From NCBI GenBank assembly GCA_922989275.2, contig OV277869.1, forward strand, positions 3,401,190 to 3,465,189: a DNA stretch of 64,000 nucleotides. The letters are read 5' to 3'. A program made the translations under genes and the position numbers. Of the stretch, positions 20,870-30,700 are shown piece after piece. Position 1 is the first letter of the stretch; the number at the start of each line of letters is the position of its first letter. The DNA comes from Gari tellinella (Eukaryota; Mollusca; Bivalvia; Cardiida; Psammobiidae). The notes under the pieces are model-generated. The model was not told the DNA's origin. It saw nothing but the letters and a program-made list of their open reading frames with translations, and did not search any database.

Positions 20870-22165
20870 TCTTGTGAGTCTCATCTTTCTTGTATCTGTT
20901 AGAACAGTTTGTTCTAGCAAAATACTGCGCCGGCTGGAGAGCAAGTGTTCAGTTTGTCATATGGATGAAATCTTCTGTTTTCATGACGGCATATTTCCAC
21001 ACATACACAGAGCACCAGATAAGCTTAGTTTTTCAAAACCTAAAATCTTTATTTCTGAATTAAACCCTATGGTGTCACTACTCATTAGAATCGTCTCTTC
21101 GAGACGATTCTAATGAGTAGTAACACCATAGGATTTGGTGCAAAAAAGAGTGAGAAAATGTTGGATTTGTTGAAAAAACTACCTCTTATCTGGAGCCCTG
21201 CATACACATCACCCCCTCAATTACCAACATATGCAATTTCACTGTTTTCACCCAGGAGATGTTTAGTGACTTTGAAAAGACTCTTCGAGTCCCGTTGACA
21301 GGATTCTACTTTTTCTGTGTAAAAATTAACCTTTGACTTTGCTAACAATTTGTTAACTTTAGCACACTGCTCTCGATACAGTTGATGATCAATTATGAGT
21401 TTGGATAATTTCCACTTTCGTTCCAATTTACACCTTAAATGTTTAGCATCGTGAAGTCCCTGGGTGTACCATGGGCATGATGGCCTGAGATATAAGGTCT
21501 TAGTGCACAATGGTGCGTGCTTATTGATCAGAGTTTTAAGTTTGTGTGTATAAACACTGACAATTTCGTCAATATCTGTCATTTGCAGAATTCCTTTCAT
21601 TGAATCTGAGTTGAGGATATCTCTTTTAAGCGCTTCGACATTAATATCCCTAAGCCTTCTAAATGAAACAGTATTTCTGATGGATGAAGGTTTTTCTGCC
21701 TTTGCTCTGAAAGACGCAGAGAAGTGGTCTCTAGAGATTTTGCCACTACCGTCAGATAGTCCAGGGTCTGTGACTTCGATATTTCAGTCTTCATTTTCTC
21801 TTGTTATAACAACATCAAGAGTGTCCCCCTACATGAGTGGCTTCTTTTACATGCTGTTCAAAACCAAATGATTCAGTTGTACTGACAAAATTGACAGTGT
21901 TCCTATCGTTTGAGATATCAAGATGAAGGTTTAAATCCCCTACAATGATTTGTTTATCAATGGTTGCAAATTTCGATAAGAAAAGATGCCATTCCTTATC
22001 AAGAAAGACTGCAGTGGATGGAGGGGGTCTATAGATGACTGCTAGACGCATTGTGAAATCTTTGATGCTTAATGTACAGTCAATATGCTCACAAGTTGAA
22101 AAGACATTATCTCTTGTAGAAGAAAGAATTTTGATATCAATGGATGCCTTATATATGAGCCCACT
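20870..22165 (-). mobile_element. L2/CR1-like retrotransposon derivative, copy 2
   Basis: Minus-strand order matches copy 1: endonuclease part (22165-21800, with VIYRPP and IIVGDLNLHLD), the NKHAPL linker frame (21600-21217, 127 codons), then the 3' region ending in an (AAT)n tail near 20,850. Reverse transcriptase is missing here too, at the same place as in copy 1. A family A element sits at 21006-21202. Confidence 0.65.
21006..21202. mobile_element. Family A MITE, copy A5, 6-bp target duplication
   Basis: CAGAGCACCAGATAAG and CTTATCTGGAGCCCTG ends are flanked by CATACA on each side. The corresponding retrotransposon at 11,470 reads GTACATACACATCATCC without the element, giving an empty site. 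Confidence 0.88.
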
Positions 22166-22619
22166 CCACCACCGCGGCCAGAAATAGCCGTTTATAAATC
22201 ACAAAATGTGTAATAATAATAATAATAAATAATAATTTTAAACTCTTATTAAACTGTTGTTAGCTCTCCTTGCAAGGATTAAACCATTCCTTATATCTGT
22301 CAGCTTCAATTTCAATATTTCTATTTGAGCACATGCTTTTCTAGCCAGATGTTCAGCATATGCTGCAAAACGCTGATCGAGAGTCATATTTCTGGAAGAG
22401 AGTCATATTTCTGGAAGAACTCATCTTTACAATGCTAGCCAATTTTATACGTCAATCTATCTTCAGTGATAATAGCGTATTTCTTTCTTTTGACACATGT
22501 GTATGTATATACGGTATAAATACCCTAAATACCACGTCATCAATTGACACATATATATATAAAAAAATTATGCCATTGATCTTTTTAATTTTGAGTAAGA
22601 CAATTTTAGTTAACCTGGG

Positions 22620-22830
22620 TTAGTCACTCTTCAAAATCTTTGCCAGCTTCTTAATCAACTCTCTGACAATTAACATAAGCTCTGTTAAATCAGGGACTTT
22701 AGAAAAATCCCCTCTAATGAAAATCTCACAAGTCTTCTCAATGGACTTCTTGAGTTCTTCCACCAAAGATATAATTTGGCTGAATATCTCAAAGGGTGAG
22801 GAGTTGGGGCTGATGTTATTATCTGGGATT
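22620..22830 (-). pseudogene. Second-type SGNH fragment, C-terminal region
   Basis: The minus-strand frame SPFEIFSQIISLVEELKKS continues through a Lys-rich helical stretch to a stop at about 22,623. It overlaps in content with 22,924-23,214, indicating duplication. Confidence 0.5.
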
Positions 22831-22923
22831 ATCAGGTGAACGAGTGGAACCAGCAGAAGTAAATAAAGGGAGATTATAAATTAGGTCTGATAACACTTGA
22901 TACTATCTACTGGCTGTCAGTTG

Positions 22924-23214
22924 TTATGAATGGTTCACTTTCACCAATGATATAATTTGGCTGAATATCTCAAAGGGTGAGGAGTTTGGGCTGATGTCAT
23001 TTCCACCCAAACTGAGAATTGCAATATCTGCCTCCGTACCGCATAGACTATCCTGCAGATCAGAGCCCAAGTGGCTAAACCTTAGGCCCTTCTCAATGGC
23101 AGACAGAGCTCTCTCCTTCTCATCCGTAAACACAAAATACCTGGTGAGTCCTTCCTTCAGTATAGGCCCTCTCAATGGCAGACAGAGCTCTCTCCTTTTC
23201 ATCTGTAAACACAA
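22924..23214 (-). pseudogene. Second-type SGNH fragment with GGND block
   Basis: A 96-codon frame carries GTEADIAILSLGGNDISP, a clear SGNH block III, preceded by a tandemly repeated TRYFVFTDEKERALSAIE peptide. The nucleophile and His blocks are not visible. Confidence 0.55.
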
Positions 23215-23325
23215 AATACCTGGTGAGTCCTTCCTTCAGTATAGGCCCTCTCAATGGCAGACAGAGCTCTCTCCTTCTCATCCGTAAACACAAAATACCT
23301 GGTGAGTCCTTCCTTCAGTATAGGC
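23085..23325. repeat. 70-bp tandem repeat within the SGNH fragment
   Basis: Three to four copies of a unit containing AATGGCAGACAGAGCTCTCT and CCTGGTGAGTCCTTCCTTCA. It duplicates part of the coding frame. Confidence 0.75.
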
Positions 23326-23585
23326 GTTCATTCTTCTCTGGTTCTTAGCATAAAAAGCCGGCGTACAGTACTTTGTGCGGATACGGCTGGCAATCCGGGC
23401 CACAAATACCCTCTTACATCCGCAGTCTAGCAAATGCTGCCGCACATCCATTAGGGCTCGGACTGCAGCTTCAAAGTCATGCCCCAAGCAAATATCGTTC
23501 CCACCAAGGAAGATAAACGCGGCATCGTGCTGATGCCGCTCTGCATCTCGCAGGCCCTCAGGCCCCCCCCCCCCCCCCCCCCCCC
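23320..23585 (-). pseudogene. SGNH hydrolase-like ORF, partial (copy S3)
   Basis: Keeps FIFLGGNDI and the GCKRVFVARIAS segment, but the N-terminal third is gone. The poly-G tract (23 bases) joins directly to sequence that in S1 lies upstream of the start codon. Confidence 0.6.
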
Positions 23586-23654
23586 GCTACACGCATAATA
23601 CAAACCAAAATACGTATACAACGCAATTTTAGCTAACAAAATCTAAAAGCGCAT

Positions 23655-23735
23655 AAACTAGTGTACAGCAAGGAGAGTATTGTTTAAAACATTCGCCTAA
23701 AAAACGACTTGTGAACTGCTCTCCAGAACTGTACA
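23655..23735. repeat. Hairpin motif upstream of SGNH copy S3
   Basis: GTGTACAGCAAGGAGAGTAT, an AAAAAACGAC arm and CTCTCC as in the other copies. Confidence 0.65.
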
Positions 23736-24073
23736 CTTAAACAAACAAACAAACGCCAAGGCCCTCAAAACAAAGCTGGGGAAATGGGGGGGCTTGTTTC
23801 TCGTGACACTGCTCACAAACCAAAGGGTACGTTGATCTTTTTAGGTCCATGAGATGCATGCTACCAAATTTCCTCTTCAACTGTAATTATTTACCAAAGC
23901 CTACAAACAAGTGAACTATGTGTCCACTTAACAGATACATAGTAATATGTATCAAAAAGCACCCCTTTGGGACGGAGAATAATGATTAAAACATTAATCC
24001 GCTTGATAGACATATAGCGAGGGAATATAGTGTAGTGATTTCTCTTGAGATATTCACCTCCCATAAAATGGGT

Positions 24074-24089
24074 AGCCCTTAAAAGGGCT
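24074..24089 (-). terminator. Histone-mRNA-like stem-loop (copy S4)
   Basis: AGCCCT, loop TTTA, AGGGCT on the minus strand, then ACCCA. The stem is conserved while one loop base differs from S1 and S2. Confidence 0.45.
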
Positions 24090-24110
24090 GTTTTTTATGT
24101 GGTTCCTAAA

Positions 24111-24654
24111 CTAGGAAACCACTGCCTTGAAGCAACTCTTGACTGTTGAGAGCTGCCCAACCATCCCCTGCTCGGTGGCATGGACTCCACTGCCGTCAAC
24201 ATCAGTGGGAAAACACCAGCGTTTGTGGATGTCCACAAAATCAGTGGGGGGTAAGAGCTGTCTCAGTCTGATATTCATCCTCCTCTGGTTCCTAGCATAG
24301 AAAGCCGGTGAACAGTAGTTCGTACGGGTGCGACTGGCTACGGGGCCACAAGCACCCTCTTACAACCGCAGTCAAACAAACGCTGCCTCACATCCATCGG
24401 GGCCCGGACCGCTGCCTCAAAGTCATAACCTAGGGGGATGTCATTCCCACCCAGGAAGATAAACGCGGCATCGGGTTGATGCCGCTCTGCATCCCCCAGA
24501 AGGGTCTCACAATCCTGGGCCCTCAGGCCCCCCGACCGACAAAAATCAGATCCCCGGTCACTGTAGCTAAAGGTGAACCATCTCTCTTCTTCTTCCGCCA
24601 AAAATCCCGCAGCCTGACCACATGAGAACTACCGTACACCAAGAATCGTGCCAT
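24111..24654 (-). pseudogene. SGNH hydrolase-like ORF, disrupted (copy S4)
   Basis: The start MARFLVYGSSHVVRLRDFW and the GGND block are present, and the carboxy end matches S1. A six-base G run (one short of the in-frame length) and an indel near 24,340 break the frame. The His block region is retained. Confidence 0.65.
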
Positions 24655-24685
24655 GATTATGACAAATTAACAGAATACACCAGTT

Positions 24686-25290
24686 TATAATAATAATAAT
24701 AATAATTCTTTATTCAATCAGTAACTTGAATTAACAAATTCCTCGTTACTCACAACATATTTAGAGGTTGTTTTATTAATTTGGATTTCATAATTCCTGT
24801 AGATCTACTTGAAATTGGAAGCTTTGTTCATTTGGTCATCTCTTATTTTGTATTGATTGTTGCCTTTCTGTTTGATTTTGTCCTGGCCAGTATATATTGC
24901 ATAAAGGCCCGGCCAATGTCTATAAGGGCTTGTCCTTGCACTTTGCGTCCTGCGTTGGCGATTACGGTGATTGCAGCTGCCAGTGTCTTAGGCATGTCCT
25001 GTTTGTTTCCCCTATAGGGGGGAGGGTTTCATCCGGATACTTTCGGTCTACTGATTGGAATGCCCTATCCAGTTCTTTAGTGATGGAGACTTAATTCCGG
25101 GAAAGTCTCATTGAATTTGTAGTTTTACCAAACCCGCTGAGGATCCCTGCAGGTCGCACTGGACCTGTCACCTAAGGATTTTCCTGAGATGTACAGATGT
25201 CCGGTGCATCCTGCAAGCACACTTTCTTCCCATTTTGAATTGTAATCCAGTCGGCGCTGGCCGCCATTATGGTTTTATACGCCATTTTGT
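24686..25290 (-). pseudogene. Possible decayed retrotransposon with (TAA)n tail
   Basis: On the minus strand it opens with ATGGCGGCCAGCGCC near 25,276, shows an ORF1-like opening interrupted by stops, and ends at AATAAAGAATTATTATTATT. It appears inserted just upstream of the S4 start. Assignment is tentative. Confidence 0.35.
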
Positions 25291-25820
25291 TTTATAAATC
25301 TCAAAGATTGCCAGGAGATTAAACTAGATCAGTACTACTATAACACTACTTAACTATTAATTCAAAACTCTTACCTTACTTGTTTCCTACTTTTCCACAG
25401 TTGTAAAATGTAAACAATGCTGACTAAAGAGTTTGGGTTGCAGCTTCTTTTATAGGGAGAAGCTGGACCCCAAGTCATGTGTCCTAAAATAGATCTCACT
25501 GATTGGCTGAGGCAAACTGATGGCAAACTGATGGATTCTGGGTAAAACTCCAAGATCCTTACATCATCTTAAATTAACTTTTTCTTAATACACATTAATA
25601 AAATATAAAACTCACAATATATTCTTTAAATAAAAGAAAATGAATATGGCAATTATCAAAAGTTAATAATAAATTCACGTATCAAAACGAAGAAATTCCT
25701 ACTGGAGCTTGACCCTTGTTGAAGGGGAAATTATAAATATGGCCGCCATGGCTGATTTTCACACAAATCTTCAAATTACACAAATATAATTTTCCCAATA
25801 TCCAAAGTTAAAGTTTACCA
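25291..25820. other. No gene recognised
   Basis: AT-rich sequence; no exon or repeat that I can support. Confidence 0.35.
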
Positions 25821-25823
25821 AAT

Positions 25824-26060
25824 TTAGAATATAACCTACATTTTAAACCAATCAAACTGCATTTTGCTACCCATTAAGTACGGCACTTAATCATTAAGAA
25901 TTTTGTTGTTTTTCGACGTCGCGTGGTGTCTGCGCGCGCTATAAGATAGCTCCGGCTCGTAGCAACTAATTGTAAACACTGCCATATTTGGCGATCTTAC
26001 AACCAGAATGTTTACTAGAAGCGTTTGAATGGGCCAATCAAAATATAGGTTATATTCTAA
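25824..26060. mobile_element. Short inverted-repeat element
   Basis: TTAGAATATAACCTAC at the left is matched by GTAGGTTATATTCTAA-type sequence on the right (one base different), with CCAATCAAA words inside each end. Non-coding. Confidence 0.6.
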
Positions 26061-26172
26061 GTTAGAACATATTAAGTGAAATCTTAATGGTTAAGAAGGG
26101 GCCACTGGCTATCGCTCGTTATATACGCCCCTTCTTAATCATTAAGATTTCACTTAATATGTTCTAACTATA
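26061..26172. repeat. Foldback palindrome
   Basis: GTTAGAACATATTAAGTGAA and its inverse flank a short GCTATCGCTCG loop; the arms are about 45 bp. A separate palindrome abutting the previous element. Confidence 0.8.
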
Positions 26173-26930
26173 ACTAAGACTATGCTTTAGAAGAGTATTA
26201 TGTCCAAAAATTATGAATAATTGTGTAGACTAAGGGTAGAACCAAAAAAGGATGGAATTAATGCATTGTCTCCCAATCTGGCCCCTATCCTTTCAGTCTA
26301 GAAGATAATTAGCAAATACAAGCTCCCATTATATATTCTCTGCATAAAATCATCATGAAAATATTCCTTAAAGTACTAGCTACACATAAAATATCATAAG
26401 TGTGTAGAACATAAAGGTGTATTATGCAGAATAAGGTTTTATGGTCAGAAAAAGTAGGTCACCAAAATCGGACCTCTGCTCTCTAGATAGCAACCATATA
26501 ACAAACATTTTAAGTGACTAATCACCCTGTTGAACTGTATGTCAACAGGACCCAATCACCCAAAAGGCTTAATAAAGTATATAACCACCTTTTTATCACA
26601 AAATCTGCAAATATTCCATCTTTAAAGAGTTTTAATGCTTGACATTTTTCCCTATAATACCTTATATAGATTTCTAAACTTGCTATGTCAAAATACATTT
26701 TCAGCCCTAATTCAACATTTAAGGTAAAAACATACTGACATCATACACCGAAAGCTGCGTAAACAGATTTCGGCCATGATGATAGTTGTCAATAGTCAAA
26801 AATGCTGTTGTAAAAGGAATAATCTTACATAAGCATAATCAATAAAGTAAAATATCAACCGTAAGACTTAAAAAAATTGTAGAAACATGTCAACTCTATC
26901 CAGTTTTACAACAATTTAAATATCAATCAG
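26173..26930. other. No gene recognised
   Basis: AT-rich. I looked here for upstream aladin exons and found none. Confidence 0.35.
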
Positions 26931-26934
26931 TTTT

Positions 26935-27695
26935 AACTGCGTTTTATTACCTATTAAAGCTAGAACTATCACTGATACACCATAACCTGCCTTGCATTCA
27001 TTAGCAAAAAAGCTCGCCATGGAAATTCTAGCCTCCTGTACCCCATGCTCAGGGAAAATCACAGGCTGAGGGCACAGGAGGGAGATGCTTTTTAAAAGCC
27101 ATGTGAACCTTAATGGTTGCCCCGAGCAAACCTACATGTGCAGTGCATTTTGCTAATGAAAGCGAGGCTGTCTTTAGTTCTGAAGACAGATGAGCACTTA
27201 AAACAGGTTGAAAGTAAAGCATAATGTGCCTTAAGGCACATCCTGCTTTACTTTTTACCTGCTTTAAGCTACCATCTGCTAGACTATAGAATATATTTCT
27301 TATGGTACATCTTGATGACTGTATCAAGTGGAAATACTTTCTTTAGCGGAGGAATAAATGAAAGGCATAAAAAGGTGTATTTATGTCTAGTAATGGTTGT
27401 GTGATACAGTGGAGAAAACGTTTAATTCTTTCCTATCAAACGTGTTTACGCTAAAACTTATTTCCACTGCAAACAGTTTGGAGCCAGATCAGACGCCGGA
27501 TAACCCGGCGTCTGATCAGGCTCCAAACTGTTTGTCATCAAGATAAAAATGAATTATCAGAATTGTCCCAAAAAAATGCACTTTTCTATGTTTTAGTGTT
27601 TTGCATTTGCGTTTCGTTTCGTTTAAACGGGAAAGAATAACGTCTTCTCCATTGTAGTTCTAGCTTTAATAGGTAATAAAACGCAGTTTTTCATT
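26935..27695. repeat. Segment bounded by 38-bp inverted repeats
   Basis: AACTGCGTTTTATTACCTAT with TAAAGCTAGAACTA at the left is inverted at 27,656-27,694. Inside lie a family E hairpin (27165-27390) and family B copy B2. The right arm ends about 10 bp before the aladin exon. Confidence 0.7.
27407..27654. mobile_element. Family B MITE, copy B2
   Basis: TA-flanked CAGTGGAG...CTCCATTG element with the AAACAGTTTGGAGCC / GACGCCGG cruciform. It sits 50 bp before an aladin exon. Confidence 0.85.
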
Positions 27696-27704
27696 TATTT
27701 TCAG

Positions 27705-27788
27705 ACCCCACTCATCATCAGTTCTTGCTGTGGCGTGCCAGTCCTGTATACTCATATGGCATATAGAGCCAACGTCCCTCGCCACCAG
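27705..27788 (+). CDS. AAAS exon a
   Basis: Acceptor TTTATTTTCAG, donor GTAGGA. Encodes the [13 protein letters not shown] blade strand. A TIR element begins 15 bp after the donor. Confidence 0.9.
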
Positions 27789-30700
27789 GTAGGAACAATG
27801 TCAGTAGCGCGTTCAGGTATTGTATCTATGGCCAACAACGTTAAATGATGCAAACAACCCTTATAGTATGACATCTAACGTTCTTCAATACTCTCCAATA
27901 ATAATATACTTAACAAAATTTCTAATCGGTCACTTTTTAAAACTACATATTATGTTTTTAAATACTAAGTTCAGATTTATGATATTTTACACACAATATG
28001 TTAGGGTCTTAGCGCTACTTATTTTTGGATTTATACACGTTTTCCTACTTCGTGAACGTCAGAACAACGACGTTGCTTGTTTAGCCTAATTTGCTCGTGC
28101 AAAGTATGGCAGAAAGAATCTGCCCCCAAGATTACACGAGTATAATCTTAAATGACTGCCTAGCCCGAAAAACACCTAACATAGCTAGAATGATACACGG
28201 AGAGAAGGGCAGAGCCGTCGGAATGTGGCACGTCGGTGTATCCTTACGGCAAATAAGATTCAACCACCGAGGAATTCCGGAAGTGGAAACAAAACAAGAC
28301 TAATTTCCATGTATTCCATTTTAGGAAATGTTTCTGTCCATTTACATGTGACTAGAACTTTTAACCGGAAACTTTCGACCATTTAGGCTGTATAACGCGG
28401 AGATTTGACGTCACCGGAAGTAGAGCAGACCGCCTCAGGAAACCAAAATGGCGGATAACGACATCCCTAAGACCGATACATTGTATTGACCCACTCGAAA
28501 GACAGATTTCTTTCTGTTACATGGACGGCAAGACAATTTAAGGGTCAACTCGGCCGTAACGTCACACCAAAGACGGTACGTAATCGGCTGCTAGATGTTG
28601 GCAGTCACTGCTGACGGCCTCTTAAAGATGAAGTCGTCATCAGACAGCTTGGGCCCGATGATACAGATGAGTTTAACCCTACAGGGCATGTTTGCCACAT
28701 TCTCAAGAAACGTGCTTGTCCCTTACCTCAGCTTCCAAACATTGGTGCACTGGAGCGTGACGTCGTCGATGTGTGAGAAAGTCAGGTCATCAATACTTTT
28801 GCTTAATTCTTCTCGTCTATGAGAAGTCAATACAAAACTGTTATTGCAGCTGACAAGGACAATACTCATTACTAACATTTGGCCTAAGAACTCTAGTGAT
28901 TTTCAAAATATGGGGTCCCTCAACAAAAGTTGTTGTTTAAGCTTAAACGGAAAGGTGATAGCTGACAAATTGTGATAATCTGTTTCCAAATTGATTACAT
29001 TGGCATTGTAACACAATAACATGGTTAATTATATCTTCATATTGCTTTTTCTGAATGAAATATAAGGTGACCGATTAGAAATTTTGTTGAGTATATAGTG
29101 CTCCCCCATGTTTATTTAATTTTAAAGGGTACGAACAAATTATTGACGAATCAGAATAACACACGCAAAAGTGTACTAATCCACTGAAATGCATCAATTT
29201 TACCACATATAAAAATAAGATTTAGCTGCTTAGATGTAAGCTGCTTTGTTTGATACATTAAGTATCGGAAAAGGTTGGTTTATTGAAGAGAAATTAACTC
29301 GGGACTGTTCGCTGTAGTTTGTGAACTCATTTGGATTCCATATTGGAATTCTTTTTCGCCTAGGGCACTACCTCTGAGACAGTTTGTGTCGTTGGCCATA
29401 GATATCGTGCAAACAGGTCGTTTTTGTTTTAATTATGTTTGGAGGCCATCAATACGGTAACTGAACACGCTACTGGGCTCCAGATAAGGAGAGTATGTTG
29501 TATTTCAAAAACTAAAATCTTTATTTTCTGCATTAAACCCTAATGGTGTTCTCATTAGAAATCTCCTCAAAGAGACGATTCTAATAAATAGTAACACCAT
29601 AGGATTTAAAGTTAAAATGTGTGAGAAAATATTGGATTTGTTCTGTTTACTTTCTTTTATCTGGAGCCCAGTGCAATGTTATGGTTGTAAAATCTGTGTC
29701 ATGTTCATCATTAACCCATTACCCCATAGCCTGTTTCTAGTAGTTAAGATATGTGCCCTATTAAAGCAGGTTGAAAGTAAAGCAGAATGCGCCCAAGGGC
29801 GCATTCTGCTTTACTTTCAGCCTGCTTTAAGTTACTATCTGCTATGATATAGAAACAATTTCTTATGGTACATATTCATGACAGTATAAAATGGAACTAT
29901 TTTCTTTGGCGGATGAATAAAATGAATGCGCTGAAAGTCACTTCTATAAGGGAAAGGGTTAAACATAGAACTACATGCATACTGAGCAGACAAAATTCAG
30001 TCAAATATTAAGGTTGCAAAGATTAATATGCGTGGTATACTTTCTTGTGTCATTTGCTGTAGGCAAAGGTGACACTTAGGATCACTTTTCCGGTGTCTGT
30101 CTGTCCGAGCGCACGAAAGGTCCTTTGTTGGGTAGGGAGAACAATAGATTCCATTCATTCCGTGATTGCCCTATTGTTATTGTTGGGTATTTTAGTGTAC
30201 TGTTGGGTACTTTTAAACAAAAAATATACCCAACAAATGTCCAACTGTGAGAACGTCCGTCCATCTGTCTGTCCATATGTACATCTGTCCGTCACGCTTC
30301 ATAACTCCTGTTCTACTGAAGCTTTTAAGATGAAACTTTATTTATGGAAAAAGCTTGACAAGTTGAAGTGCATGGCACAAGGGTCATAAATAACATCAAT
30401 GCTTTACTTTCAACCTGCTTTAAAGGGTCACCTGTCTTCAAAACTAGAGACAGGCTGGGGTAAAGGATTAATTCTGTTTTGTGTAGGCCGTCATCAAGCT
30501 GTGTTCAGGTGCTACAACAGCCCAACCACTGTCCCGTCACTAGCCTCGCCTGGAGTCCAGATGGACATATCCTCATGTCAGCCTCACCTGTAATTCTTGA
30601 CCTATAATTCTGTTTTGTCTAGGCCGTCATCAAGCTGTGTTCAGGTCCTACAACAGCCCAACCACTGTCCTGTCACTAGCCTGGCCTGGAGTCCAGATGG

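Noticed and set aside
24600..27700. Upstream aladin exons
   Set aside because: I looked for the conserved sequence preceding exon a and found no AG/GT-bounded match, so the 5' half is taken to lie elsewhere.
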